Origin: Apodemus sylvaticus
Lineage: Eukaryota > Chordata > Mammalia > Rodentia > Muridae
Length of the DNA: 64,000 nucleotides
Assembly (NCBI RefSeq): GCF_947179515.1
Contig: NC_067476.1
Span: 59,857,300 to 59,921,299, forward strand
Reading direction: 5' to 3'
Part shown: positions 27,741 through 39,079 of the stretch, piece after piece
Numbering within the stretch: the first letter of the stretch is position 1
How the letters are laid out: every line of letters begins with the position of its first letter
The notes under the pieces: model-generated
What the model was told of the DNA's origin: nothing
What the model saw: only the letters and a program-made list of their open reading frames with translations
Databases searched by the model: none
Position numbers and translations under genes: made by a program

Positions 27741-27942
27741 CAGCCGGGAGCTCGGGCTGGATGCGTTGCCACCGCAGGGCCCGCTCGCCCAGCGCCACAT
27801 CGCAGCTTTCCCTCCCGATCTCGAAGATGCCACGGAGCAGAACCCGCTCGGGTTCAGTAGCCACCTTTGGGTTCTCCGGGGACCCGACGGGCGCCCCCTC
27901 CTCCAGGGCGCCCACCCGGTTTCCGCGTCTCCCCCGGAGCAT
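27741..27942 (-). CDS. Cerkl: CERKL exon 1 coding part (ceramide kinase-like protein, N-terminus)
   Basis: Partial gene: only the first coding exon is in the window. From ATG at 27,942 the minus strand encodes 67 residues (MLRGRRGNRVGALEEG... ending QPELPA) plus one base of a split glycine codon, followed directly by a consensus donor GTGAGT at 27,740-27,735. The segment LLRGIFEIGRESCDV followed by ERALRW and IQPE is the recognisable CERKL N-terminus, just before the PH-like region encoded by the next exons. Known biology: CERKL resembles ceramide kinase but lacks clear ceramide kinase activity; it protects retinal cells against oxidative stress, and loss causes recessive retinal dystrophy (RP26) in humans. 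It lies in the same orientation as NEUROD1, about 21 kb from its stop codon, as in other mammals. Reading past 27,740 runs into intron and soon stops. Confidence 0.93.
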
Positions 27943-28130
27943 GGTGACGCAGCGCTAGGCCGAACTGGGGACCCACCAGAAACCTTTGTGGGAAGGAAGA
28001 GTGGCTACAGCCACCGCCTGGGCCTTGTCCCAAGCTGCCAAGGCAACGACGCGCGCCTGAAGAAAGGCGGGGCAAGAGGGCGGAGCCGCCGCCAGAGCTT
28101 TCTCTTTTCCCAGGTGTCCTCTCTGGACCA
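27943..28130 (-). promoter_or_regulatory. CERKL 5' UTR and CpG-rich promoter
   Basis: CpG-dense DNA immediately upstream of the CERKL ATG. GC boxes ggcggggc (28,066-28,073) and gggcgg (28,078-28,083) point to an SP-factor promoter, and no TATA box is seen. The transcription start probably lies near 28,000-28,060, but the sequence does not fix it. The CpG-rich block continues into the start of intron 1 to about 27,640. Confidence 0.6.
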
Positions 28131-28269
28131 TGCAGCTAGTATGAGTTCCCTGGCTGAGCTCCTGGAGTCTGCCAGGTATCCCCCAAATTGGATTGCTTAG
28201 GCATCACCTAGTCTCTTGTTAAATAAAGTGCAGGTTCTTGTCAGATAGATCTAAAGAGTACCCAAAATT

Positions 28270-28432
28270 CTGAGTTGTGGCATAAGCCTTTAGTTCCAGA
28301 ACTCAGGGAGCAGAGACAAGTGAACTTGAGTTCCAGGCCAGCCAGAGCTAAATAGTGAGTTCGACACCAGTCAGGACTACTTCCAAAAAAGAAGAAAAGA
28401 AAAGAAAACATAAAATTAAAAAAAAAATCAGC
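28270..28432 (+). repeat. B1 SINE (diverged)
   Basis: Landmarks in order: gtggcataagcctttagttc, gggagcagagacaagtgaac, gagttccaggccagccagag, agtgagttcgacaccag, then an A-rich tail with aagaaaagaaaag. About 160 bp, close to full B1 length. Confidence 0.75.
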
Positions 28433-28652
28433 ATTAAGAATCTACCTTACTGGGTGACTGCAGAAGTTGCTGGGTGAGACACAAAGGAGTTTCAGTGTGC
28501 AAGGCTCTGTTTACCTTCTCGAGGGTCTCCTCTGAGATTCCACAAGGACCCCTACATTACCTCTATGACTACCTCTGCAGGATTGCCCAGGAGCATGTGT
28601 TAACACCTGATTTGCATAGGCAAATGTACACCTTACAAAGTTGTTATTACTG

Positions 28653-28703
28653 TCAAGCACATCCACAGTGCAGTCCACACATCAAGCACATCCACAGTGC
28701 AGT
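28653..28703. repeat. 22-bp direct repeat, period 29
   Basis: tcaagcacatccacagtgcagt minus its last two bases is given here as tcaagcacatccacagtgca; the full 22 bases occur identically at 28,653-28,674 and 28,682-28,703, with seven bases (ccacaca) between. Confidence 0.95.
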
Positions 28704-29828
28704 TTTTCTATACAGAGACCTACCTCTCCCTGGGTGCCTCCTCTTCAGCCTTAGCTCTGCCTGAATCTGATGATGCTGCAGACAAACTGCGGAAGAGTAG
28801 AACTTACCCACCCAAACACTTCCATCACTCAACAGGAGGCCTCCAGAATTCACCTGTAACTTCCTCCTGGTAGGAGGGGCAGTTCTCTGCTGTGATTGCA
28901 CAACAGAGTGACCTGGAAGGGTTGTTGCTGTTTAATCCGGTTGTCCTGGCCACCTTTCAAAAATGATTAATTCACGATCTCCAGGGATGAGATCCAGATT
29001 CCAGAAATTTCCCTCTGAAGGTCCAGGATTTAGCCAAGGCTGAGAATAGCAATCAGAAAACAAGAGCCTAGTATGGCTGCAAACTAGGCACGTAAGGGGG
29101 TTTAAGAAGTCCTTATGATACTGTGAGGTGGGGGAGGGAGTCTGGCATTGAAGGGTGATTTAAAACTGGGGTTTCCTATACTATTGCCTAAGGACTTCAT
29201 CCATCCCATAGGCAGCCAATTCACTCTCAAGCCTGGTCACAATTACTGCAGGAGGGTTTCTCTGGGCTCAACACTCAACCTGTTGTAGACAAATCATTTC
29301 AAGAATAAATCTCCAGTAGGCCAGGGAATCAAGGACTTCTCCTATTCAAGGCACTGAAAGCAAATACTCAGCCTTCTCCAGCAATCAAGGAAAAGCCTCT
29401 GGTTGATCTCATTGCAGCCAGGGAGATGTGTTTCTAGGAGCAGAAGCCCAGCTACTGCTAAGCCTCTTGCAGACAGTCACAAGCAGGTAAGAACTGTGCT
29501 GTTCCGGGAAGAGTTCATGGCTAGAGTTAACATCCCGAGTTCACAGCTGTCTGGCAGACCCAAGCTCCCTGGCATTTTAAAAGTTCCCTGCGAGCCAAGG
29601 CAAACAGGCCAAGGCGATGGCTACTTCTTAGGACCTTTGCAAAGGGGCAGGTTACCATTTGTCAAGCTTCAGTAAGACCAGGAGTTGCAAACATTGGCTT
29701 TGTCTGATCATGAAGATGGAAGCTATAAGGTCCATGCTCCCACACTTTCTCTCTGATGAATTGTCTCATTCAGGGGTTCTAAAGTATTCTGTGCCACCAG
29801 ACCCACCCAGGTCCTTTGGATCTGTCAA

Positions 29829-29853
29829 ACACACACACACACACACACACACA
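29829..29853. repeat. (CA)n microsatellite
   Basis: About 12 CA units. Confidence 0.95.
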
Positions 29854-30144
29854 CCTTTAGTGGCTGGGATTCCAGAGGTGATGTCATCAGCTCCAGAACT
29901 TCCCATATTTTGCTCCAACTGGCTACACCTCACCTTCATCTACCTGACCTCAGATTAAAAAAAACCAGAATTTTCCACCACAAATACATTCTTCTGGAAG
30001 GTCTTTAATCAATGTCATGAGAAGCTCACATGTCTCCCATTCAGCTCACTACAAATCCCGTGCGTTCCACCTTCATAGCTCAGTCCTGTCCGTCTGCCCT
30101 CATCTGTGCACTGGCATACACAAAGACAAGAAGCACACAAAGCA

Positions 30145-30275
30145 GATGTGTTGAGACAAACCTGTAACCCCAGCACTCAGGCAGAGAAGCAACGGTGGGA
30201 AGCTCAAGTGTTTTCCTTGGCCTCATAATGAATTCAAGACCGGTTTGAACTACATGAGACTCTAAATGAAAATGA
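30145..30275 (+). repeat. Diverged B1-like SINE
   Basis: Reads gacaaacctgtaaccccagc, actcaggcagagaagcaacg and aattcaagaccggtttgaac, then agactctaaatgaaaatgaaaa. B1 order is retained, with substitutions and an unusual middle. Confidence 0.55.
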
Positions 30276-30960
30276 AAATTAAGGTGTCAGTACAGCTCCC
30301 ATTTTTCTTGAGGAAAATTCATTCCTTGACCCTTCCAGCTTCTAGAACTATTCTGTTTCCGGGCTCTGCCCTTTCTTTCAACTTGCAACTCCGTGATTTC
30401 CTATGCTTTCTGCTTCTATTCATGGATCTTTTTCTAACTTTACCCTTCTCTCTCCTTCTTGAGGATTGCCTTAATAATCCTTAGCTCAATTCTACTAACA
30501 AAGTCAATTTTGCTATACGAAATAATCTGTCCATAGGTTCTGGGGACTGAGATACACCTAGCTGTAGGCTGCTGTTAATACTCTTCTTTATTTTTCTTTA
30601 AAGAAGTTGCTGTTATATACACTTCTTCGTGGTATATTTACTTCTTCACATATTGTCTTGGCTCCTTGCTGAATGCACCTAGTGTCAGGAACACTAGAAG
30701 AAGTCCTCAGAGGCATTGCCTTGTTGCTGTAGAAAATGAGCCTCTTTGATGGTAGAACAATTAACTTGTTAACCACTGAGACCCCAACATTCATCATAGC
30801 GTCTAGTATAGGAAGGTTTGTGCAACAATTCCCTTAGAAAGTGCTCTGTGCCGAGCAAGCAGAACCGAGGAGCCCCTGGAAGACAAGATGTTTGGCTTGA
30901 TTGAGCGGCAGCAAGGACAGAAGCATGAAGAAAAAAAAAAAGATTGACCTACCAGTTTGT

Positions 30961-31658
30961 ACCAGTTTGCTTTCTATTGCTGCAATAAACACCGTTACTT
31001 TTCTATTGCTGTGATAAAACACCAAGGCCACGACAGGTTATAGAAGGGTTTATTTGAGGCTGACAAGCCAAGCAAGTTAGAGTCCATCATGGAAGATCAG
31101 CGTTAGAAGACTGCAGGCAGCTGGAAAAGCAGCTAAGAGCTCACATGTGAAGGAGGCAGAGGAACCTCACTTAAAATGGGTCAGTGTTTTGAAATCTTAA
31201 AGCCTGGCTACAGTGACATATTTCGTTCTACAAGGTCCCACCTCCTATTCTTCAGCAGATAGTCACTAACCAGGAGCAATATACTCAAATGGCCAAGACT
31301 TACCAGGAGTATCTCATTCAAACCACTACAATGTCCAAACCAGCTTGAGGAGGAAAGGGTTGATTTCCACTCACAGTTTAGAATCTACCATGCCTGGAAA
31401 TCAGGGTGGAAAATCTAGGAAGCAAGCTGAGGGCAAGAATTGAAGTCATGTTGCTCACTGGCATGCTCTCCTGGTTCATTCAGCTTCTTTGCCTGTATTC
31501 TCAGGACCACCTGCCCTGGGATGGCACTACTCAGATTTTGCTGGAACTTTTCACATCAATCAAGAAAATGCCCAGACTTGTCCACTGGCCAATCTGAGGG
31601 AAGCAATTCCTCAACTGAGGTTCCCACTTTCCAGATGATTCTAACTTATGTCAAGTTG

Positions 31659-31665
<7 letters not shown>
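30961..31665. repeat. Nested rodent repeats: outer 'tttctattgctg' element split by an inner copy
   Basis: The outer element begins at about 30,961 (tttctattgctgcaataaac, acc) and resumes at 31,331 (atgtccaaaccagcttgagg, aggaaagggttgattt), ending near tatgtcaagttgaaa at 31,650-31,665. Between them, 30,994-31,330 is a second repeat with a similar head (ttctattgctgtgataaaac) and the end attcaaaccactaca. Consensus copies of the outer family read straight across the interruption. Family names are not certain. Confidence 0.6.
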
Positions 31666-31699
<34 letters not shown>

Positions 31700-31740
31700 C
31701 ATACACACAGAGACACACATACAGACACACATATATACAT
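31663..31740. repeat. (CA)n-rich tract
   Basis: About 17 CA units, then irregular acacat/acagac units, at the end of the outer repeat. Confidence 0.9.
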
Positions 31741-32209
31741 ACATGCACCAGCACAGACAGTGAAACCTGAGTAGGTATGCTTCAATAATATCACATGAAG
31801 TTCCCTAAGTCCTGTTTAATGACCACTCTTTAAAAGTCATTAACCAATGAATTCTGTCAATATTGATTTAGTAGGAAAGGTATTCAATGCTTTGTCAGCA
31901 AAATTTCAAACTCGGAAACAAACAGATTTTGGGAGATCAAGGGAATGGCATAGACTTGAGTCTTCATCAGCTGGAGGTCAGAGCCATTACAGTTGGTCTC
32001 CATCAGAATAGCTCCTTGTCGCCTTCCTCACTGTAGTGTCTCTGTTGGCAATGGTGCCATCTTTCTCCATCTGACACTTTGGGAAGTGGTCCAGACCTAT
32101 GCAGGCTGTTTCGGTGGCCAGTGGCCCTGAAGTTACCTCACCTTTCCTCTAAGCTTGGGCGCTTTGTTTTCAGAACACATTTAGAAGCCTCCTGAAAACA
32201 CTATTTTTA

Positions 32210-32416
32210 AGGTTGATTTTTTTTTATTTTTATTTTGTGTGTATATGAATGTACAAGTGCAGGTGTAATTGGAGTCCAGAAGAGGGTGATAGGTCCTCAG
32301 GAGCAGGAGTTACTGGTAACTGTGAACCACTGGGAATGATTGCTGGGAACCAAACTCAAATCCTGTTCAAGAGCAGTGTGTGTCCTTACCCTCTAAGCCA
32401 TTGTTCCAGCCCCTGA
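32210..32416 (-). repeat. B2 SINE, antisense
   Basis: Complement of B2 over nearly full length: a T-rich start, agtccagaagagggtgatag, gctgggaaccaaactcaaat, gagcagtgtgtgtccttacc and ctaagccattgttccagccc. Confidence 0.85.
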
Positions 32417-33182
32417 AAACATTTTGTTAACGTTAGAGAATTTTCTGTGGTCTTCTAGTTAGATTTCTAAGACTTCCACAGCTAAATCCTTCTGGATAAA
32501 AACAACCATGTGACTATTGGATTAGCACTCTTTCTGCTCAGTAGTTCTGGAAATGAATACCCAATGTACAGCCACAGCAAGAAAACCATGTTCAGAATGT
32601 TTCAAGGCTTTGAAATGAGATTTTTAATGCAGTAGTACATTATATATCCAAATCCAGCTTGAGTTGTAATCCCAAAAGAGAAAACACCAAATGTTAGCAT
32701 CCCAGTGAACAAAATCAAAGTCTAAAAGAAAATAGCAAAATCCCAGAAGTGTAATTCCCAAAGAACTTTATAAGTGTTTGTTATGTTAAACATAATATAT
32801 AAAACATATAAACACACAAAAATGTGTGTTAAAAGGGGTTTTATTTTATACACAAAACATGACAGTTTTCATAGGCTACTTACATAATAAAATAAATAAC
32901 AATGGCATCTATGTATATTGCAAGCATAAATACTGTGTTATACTAAACACAGTTAGTTGAATGGGTGTAATTATTATGATCTAGCAAACCATATTTATGG
33001 GGAAAAAGGTCAAAAAGTAAAATGTGCAAATGTGTATCACTATAGTAGCTGTTATAGTTCTGCTCCAAAGTGACTGCTGACTAAAAGTATTATTGAGAGG
33101 AAAAAGGAACTTTGGTAGGAAAGAGACTGGTTAAAGCAACCAGGTCAATAGTGATGTATGCTGCCACTGGCCCCTTCCTTGA

Positions 33183-33213
33183 ATAATAATTAATAATAAT
33201 AATAATAATAATC
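33183..33213. repeat. (TAA)n microsatellite
   Basis: About ten TAA/AAT units with one interruption. Confidence 0.9.
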
Positions 33214-33718
33214 ACTGTAAGTCATTGCCACATGTGCAGCCACCCCAATGAATGAAACCTCACAGTTTTTTTTTTTTTACATGTAGATTGTAAAACAGAG
33301 AACTCTGCATTTATTGACAAGTTTTCAATATTTGTAGGTAGAAGCAAAGTAATTATATACCAACTCGGAGTTGTGATATCACCTTTTTGTATAGTAAAAT
33401 TTGCAAAAACGATATGTGTGAAAGGGACTAGAAAGCTCTAAGAATCCTCATACAAATCACACCTATGGAGCTGGAAATGACTTGAAGAAGAATAAATGTA
33501 GAGCAGAGAAAATTGCAGAAACAATACTGACAATTGAAAAAAGTATGAGAAAAAATCTTTTTAAATGGGTAAAACCTTAAAACAGGAATTCAACATCTGT
33601 AATAGCCACTGCAATGACAGACAATGGGCATCGGCACAAGGGTATCTTTTAGAGTTACCTGGCACTCACTATTGATTTGAGTTAGTGTAAAATTATGTAT
33701 CTGGATAAATAGCTGCTT

Positions 33719-33806
33719 TTTCTTCTTCCTCTCTTTTTCTCCTTCTCCTCTTCCTCCTGCCCTCCTCTTCTTCTTCCTCTTCCTCCTCCTCCTTCTTTTC
33801 CTCTTC
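33719..33806. repeat. Polypyrimidine (TCC/TTC) tract
   Basis: Nearly pure C/T over about 85 bases (ttcttcctc and ctcctcctc units). Mirror-symmetric parts could form triplex DNA. Confidence 0.85.
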
Positions 33807-34129
33807 TGGCATAGATCTCCTTATACAACACATTCACATTCATCTTCTATATATTGTTGCTTGCTTTGAAATTCTTCTCTGACTCAGTAGACACATGAGC
33901 AATACACATGACCCAACAATACAAGCACTATACACTGGGCAGGCACATTTTTGCCTGAAATAGGAGTTGACTTCATGACATTTTTTTCAGAAGTATAGAT
34001 CTGTCTAGGTAATTAAACGTTAATGCCCTACTCTGTAGAGGTATCTCCACTTTGCTTTCTAATTTGCAAAATTGAAATGGACATTTTGAAAACAAGTTTT
34101 ATGAGGACTTGATATAGGAGCAATATGTC

Positions 34130-35055
34130 TGTATTACACTCCCCCTCACAGTTCCCTCTATGTCCCCCTTTCCCTCACATCTTCATGAGCTCTTTTGTAA
34201 TTTTTATTGCTACATGTGTGCTTTAATCATGTGTACATGCCTATCACTTGGGATTGAACAACCTATGTGGGAGTTCATCCCCAAAGGAAACTAAGTCTTC
34301 CTCTGTCACCTGCACTGACCACCTCTGACACCTCATAGAGGGATGGAACCTTGTAAACTTTCCCTGTCCACCTTGGCATTTGAACTGGTGCTGTCATTAT
34401 GTGGGTATTTAGATGACCATGTTGTTGAGATTTCATGGGTACAGATTCCCATGATACAGGAGATACTATTAGCAGCAGGTGTTTTGTTCCTCTGGCTCTT
34501 ACAATATTTCTACCCCCTTTTATTTTCCTAAGCATTAGTTATAGGGGTTGAATTACAAATGTAGCAGTTGGGCGCCCACCCCAACTGTTTTGACGAATTT
34601 ATTGCATTTTGACGAGTTGTGTATCAGATAATAAATGTTATTGGTTGCAAAAGGAGGCCTCTTGGACGAGTAGTGAGTGCTCCAAGTATCTGTGAGCATA
34701 AGGAAAGTTATTTAGAATACAGAAACTGCACTGGTTTGGGAACCTGGCAGAGGTAGGCTCTCTTCTGGACTCAGTGACCTCACCAGACACAGGTAATTAG
34801 CTGAGTTTACAGCAACAGGCATGAATTTCCACCCCCCCCCCACCTCCAAGCAGACTGAAGTACAATTAGACATCTGTTGGCTAATCCCCAAGATAAAAGT
34901 ACCACTATTGTGCCATTAGAGATGCCTTGCTGGTCTAGGCATTGTTGTGGTTCGTGGGCTTTAGAGCCAGGTAGGACTACCAATTGCTTCTCTCTCCTGG
35001 AAGCTTGCATAACCCTTCTGATCTATTAAAGCTACTATTCAAACAAGAGGCTTCA
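34130..35055 (-). mobile_element. L1 3' UTR fragment, antisense
   Basis: Reads as the complement of a murine L1 3' region: tttccctcacatcttcatga, ctttccctgtccaccttggc, tttcatgggtacagattccc, cctctggctcttacaatatt and, further on, aggaggcctcttggacgagt. Diverged and non-coding. Confidence 0.6.
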
Positions 35056-35267
35056 AGTCAATTTCAGATCAATTTCTTCAAATCTTGTATCTGAAGTGTG
35101 TGGCGTTTTTACAATCTGTTCTGGCTGGCACCTAAGGGCATTGTCCATAGACCAAATTTAAAATTTTTTATTTTTTTCCATATTCCTCTATTACATTTCT
35201 ACCTTAGCTCTCAGTGACCTAGTTTTCTTACTTACAAATCTATCTCTTGTGCTTAAAATAATGCTTT

Positions 35268-35529
35268 TGGGGTGGAGGAAATGGCTTAGTGGGTACAAGC
35301 ATCTGCTGCAATACAAAGCCCTGATAACTTTAGTTCATATCTCCCAGAACAAATGTGACATTGGGTGCAGTGACATGAGTCTGTAATCCTAGCATTCTTG
35401 GGATGAGATGTGAGGCTGAAGCAAACTTGTAGGCCAGTGAGGCGTGAATATGCAGTGCAGCAGCAGAATAAAGTGTGGAATGACTCAACAGGGTAGACAG
35501 CATGAACTGGCCCCCAAAGTTGTCCTCTG

Positions 35530-35573
<44 letters not shown>

Positions 35574-35580
35574 CACACAT
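35268..35580 (+). repeat. B3-type SINE with (AC)n tail
   Basis: Head ggtggaggaaatggcttagt, then gtgggtacaagcatctgctg, a body with gtctgtaatcctagcattct, aacttgtaggccagtgaggc and tgtcctctgttacacac, and an AC tail at about 35,533-35,571. Full-length scale. Confidence 0.75.
35533..35571. repeat. (AC)n microsatellite
   Basis: About 19 AC units at the 3' end of the preceding SINE. The minus-strand cysteine/valine open frames here are artefacts. Confidence 0.95.
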
Positions 35581-35581
35581 A

Positions 35582-36955
35582 TAGTAATAATAATATTTAG
35601 AGTAACAAATGTTCAATAATTGGTTTGACTGTGTTGATGAGTAAATTAAGTTTAAAACTGAAATTCTACTTTCATTTCTGATCTTACTCAATATACAATG
35701 CCCCATAGATAGAAGTAAGAGAAATATTTATGGCAGAAGTCAGCATTTATTTCTGTACAGCAACATGTATTTGGAGTGAGGTCAGTTTGGGTCGTGTCCA
35801 CCTCTCCCTTATTCCTGATGCTCTATGGGCCCATTGTCAAGGCATCACAGGGAGTGCTTCCTTCCCATGCTGAGTGGAGATGTTGTCAGAATGTCCCTGC
35901 TACTGTGGCTCCTGCTGCCTACAAGGTAGAGGGCCATCTGTCCCTACAACAATCACAGAGGGAAAAAAATAGAAAAATATCCTAGAATCCCATCAAGTCA
36001 GAATATCACATTTTCTGAGTAGGCCAGGTTCCCATTCCCCCTTCAGATTGGAACTTTTGAAAACGAATCGCTCAGCTACATTCTAGGACACATCTCACAC
36101 AACGTGATATCCAGCGTCTCAGTAGGCAGCAACACAGAGCAACAGAGAGAAGGAAGATGGATCTTCTTTTTCTTCCCTTGAGTGTCTTAAAAATCCCTCT
36201 GAGGTTGGTTCTGAAATGTATAGACTACAAGTAAAATCGCCAAGCATGTTTCCTCTAAGCAGAGAGTTTGAAGCATTTGACAGCAACGGGTTGCAATGCG
36301 GCACTATAGAATCTTAAATTAGGTGCAAAAGGCAGGCAAGTAAAGGAGGCAGGGATTTCACAGTCCCACCCATCACAAGCCTCCCCTCATTTGCTTCACT
36401 AAATAAAACAGGGGAAAAAATCAGTGTCCCTCCTCACTGTTGAAAATAACTACTTGCTTTCCAGGTTTGCATTGAGCCAGGCAGCTTTCAATCGTATTTC
36501 ATTGGGTTTAACTTTTTGGGTCTCTGTCAGCAACTTATACAACTGAAAGTACAGACTAGTTATGATATTGTATTTCTCACATAAAATATAAAACTTCTCA
36601 GTGGTCCTGAGTCAGAGTGGTGCTGTGTTACCTTATCCTTAGGTGATGCCATTGAGAAAGAAATGGCTTCGCTAGCCTTACAAAGCAGCCGGGACTCTGC
36701 GGGTGGCTCCAAGATAGTTCCTGGTATGCTGGAGTCAAATGTTCTCCCCAAGAGTGTCCAAGAAGAGAAATGAAGATGGAAAGACAGGTTTTCCTTCTTC
36801 ATCTTCCATTCTCTCTGAGAAGAACATATCTTTCAAAAGCCCACCCATCACATTTCCTCTCAAGTACCTCGAATTAGCAAAAGGTAATAGAGCTGTGGTC
36901 TGGGAGATGGGGAAGCTTGTCTTCAGTTTTTAGCTTTCAGAGAGCGGCCAACATA
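35582..36955. other. Intergenic stretch without recognised features
   Basis: Unique-looking DNA with overlapping chance open frames on both strands. No repeat named. Confidence 0.35.
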
Positions 36956-36957
36956 GA

Positions 36958-37300
36958 CATTAGAGTTATCTTAGGTTGTTTTCTCATAAAGACCATGACC
37001 AAGAGCAGATTGAGGAGGAAAGAATGTATTTGGCTTATATTTCCTGATCACAGTTGGTCATTGAGGAAAGCCAAGACAGGAACTCAGAGCAAAAACCTGG
37101 AAGCAGGACCCAAAGCAGAGAACATGGAGAAAGGACACTTACCACCTGGATCAACTTGCTTTTCTTATACCTCCCAGGACCACGTGCCAAGAAGTGGGGT
37201 GGCCCACATCAATCAACAATTTAAAAGAAATGCCCTACAGACATGTCTACAGGCCAAACTAATGGAATTAACTCCTCAATAGAGTCCATCTTCACAGATA
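36958..37300. repeat. Rodent interspersed repeat, 'accatgaccaaaagcaactt' family
   Basis: Reads gaccatgaccaagagcagat, aggaaagaatgtatttggct, ggaagcaggacccaaagcag, cacatcaatcaacaatttaa and cctacagacatgtctacagg, collinear with the copies at 7,845 and 31,331. A 121-codon open frame across it (36,917-37,282) is not a gene. Confidence 0.65.
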
Positions 37301-37419
37301 CATCCAGGTTTGTCACCTTGATTTTAAAAAAAGAAAACCAACAGCACAACTGGTGAGGCAACCAACATCTGGGTGGTCCATTCCTCCAGGATATATAGAT
37401 TTTCTACCAGTGTAAAACA

Positions 37420-37680
37420 ACCTCCAAGCATTCTTACTTAAAACAATGACAATTTATTATTTCTCATCATTCTGGAAGTTGGCTGAAGCCAGCTATTTGG
37501 CTCTGCTCCATGGATTGTTAATTGAATACACTAGTGTTTCGCTGGCTGCAAAACAGCCATGGTGAACTCACAGGCCTTGCATTTCCAGTGGGGTTGCCGA
37601 ATTTTGTGAAGACAAACCATTGTCTCTCTCCATGTGGCTTCACATCTTTCAAGAGTTCATCCTAAGCTTGTAAAAATGAA
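37420..37680. repeat. Possible ancient mammalian repeat
   Basis: Contains tctcatcattctggaagttg, gctgaagccagctatttggc and ctctctccatgtggcttcac, resembling an old element class shared with other mammals. Family not identified. Confidence 0.35.
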
Positions 37681-37684
37681 CCAC

Positions 37685-38335
37685 AAAGTAGAATGTAAAG
37701 CTAACTGTTTTTTCTAACTCTACATCTGCTGTGGAACTTTTGTTTTTTTGAATGGCAAATAAATGGATAAAATGGTGGGAAGTCTCAGAGTCCCACCCTA
37801 GACAAAGAGCTAGAGACAACCTCTAAGAACCAGAGAATTAGCCTCTCCTCAGGATGGACCTCCTGATTGGTCATCATCTAGTACAAAATGGCCACCTCTG
37901 AATTATATACACACAGACAACAATATTGGCTCAGTTAATAATATTTGTATATTTTGTATAATATGTATAGATATATAACAATTATAATCACTAGCTCATT
38001 GATGAAGCACATGTCTGGCGTGCCTCAAGCCCTAGTTCAACTGTTGGCATTGGTTTTTCTCTTTACCAGAAATCCCAGAGAAATCTTCTTGTATTACATT
38101 TTGCTCCCCCATCAACAGGGGAAAGGGTCAGCGTTGGGATGTGATTTGATTTTAAATTTTTTCAGTAGCTTAAAACAATGCTCACCTCAATTGTATAAGA
38201 GAGCAGAAACTAGATAGAATCAATCCCGATACAATCAATAATATTCTGTTGTGCTTGCAAGACAGGGTCCTAGCATAACTGTCCTCTGAGTGGCTTCACA
38301 CAACAGCTGACCAAAACAGATACATAATTCCACAG
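37685..38335. other. Intergenic stretch without recognised features
   Basis: AT-rich, including a TA-rich run near 37,940-37,985. Nothing named. Confidence 0.35.
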
Positions 38336-38339
38336 TCAA

Positions 38340-38812
38340 ACATTAGCTAGAATTCAAAGACATCTTTTGGAAGAGTTGGGGGAAGAATGAGGGACCTGTA
38401 GTGGATAGGAACTCCACAAAAAAGTCAGCTAACCTGGACACTTGGGGCCTTCCAGAGACTGAACCACCAACCAAAGAGCATACATGAGCTAGACTAGGCT
38501 CTCTACATATATGTAGCAGGTATGCAGCTTGGTCTCCATTTGACTCCCCCAACAACAGAGCAGGGAACTTACTCTGACCTTGTTGCCTGCCTGTGGATAA
38601 TTTCCCCCTAACTGGGCTTCCTTGTCTGATCTCATTGCAAGAGTATAAGCCTAGTCCTGCAGTAACCTGAGTGCCAGGGTGGATTGGTACCCACAGAGGA
38701 CCTCTTTCTTTTCAGAGAAGGAGAAGGGCTGTATGAGGGAAGATTGGGAGGAGGTAGGTGGCTGGGATTGGAATATAAAGTGCATAAATAAATTAATTAA
38801 TGGGGAAAAAAA
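38340..38812 (+). mobile_element. Murine L1 3' UTR fragment
   Basis: Landmarks: gactgaaccaccaaccaaag, agcatacatgagctagacta, catatatgtagcaggtatgc, cagagaaggagaagggctgt, then an AT-rich tail gcataaataaattaattaat. Matches the sense 3' UTR of murine L1 of an older class. Confidence 0.65.
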
Positions 38813-38989
38813 CCTTCTGTGTCTCATACACATTGCAAGTTTTAGGATAACCAACACTACATTAGACATTAAACAACATTAGATTTTGTTTGTATAAAAT
38901 CAAAACAAACAAAAATCAAAACCAAAAAAAAAAACCCACATATTCCAGGTTTATAGAAAAGCCAAAGTTTTCTAAGTGAATATCAATAA

Positions 38990-39078
38990 AAAGAAGAAGG
39001 GAAGGAGGAGGAGGAAAAGGTGGTGGAGGAGGAGGAGAAGGAGGAGGAGGAGGAGGAGGAGGAGGAGGAGGAGGAGGC
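38990..39078. repeat. (GGA)n polypurine tract
   Basis: Nearly 90 bases of G/A, mostly GGA units. The minus-strand poly-proline frame (38,916-39,194) is produced by this repeat and is not a gene. Confidence 0.95.
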
Positions 39079-39079
39079 A

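Larger units (their letters stand above)
28433..30140. other. Intergenic stretch between CERKL promoter and repeats
   Basis: Holds a spaced 22-bp direct repeat (28,653 and 28,682) and a (CA)n tract at 29,829-29,852. Open frames to 99 codons have no recognisable similarity. Confidence 0.4.
32417..34125. other. Intergenic AT-rich stretch
   Basis: Contains (TAA)n at about 33,183-33,213 and a long polypyrimidine tract at 33,719-33,806. Nothing else recognised. Confidence 0.45.

Noticed and set aside
27622..28200. 192-codon plus-strand open frame over the CpG-rich block
   Set aside because: It lies antisense to CERKL exon 1 and its promoter. GC-rich DNA has few stops, and the translation shows no recognisable domain.
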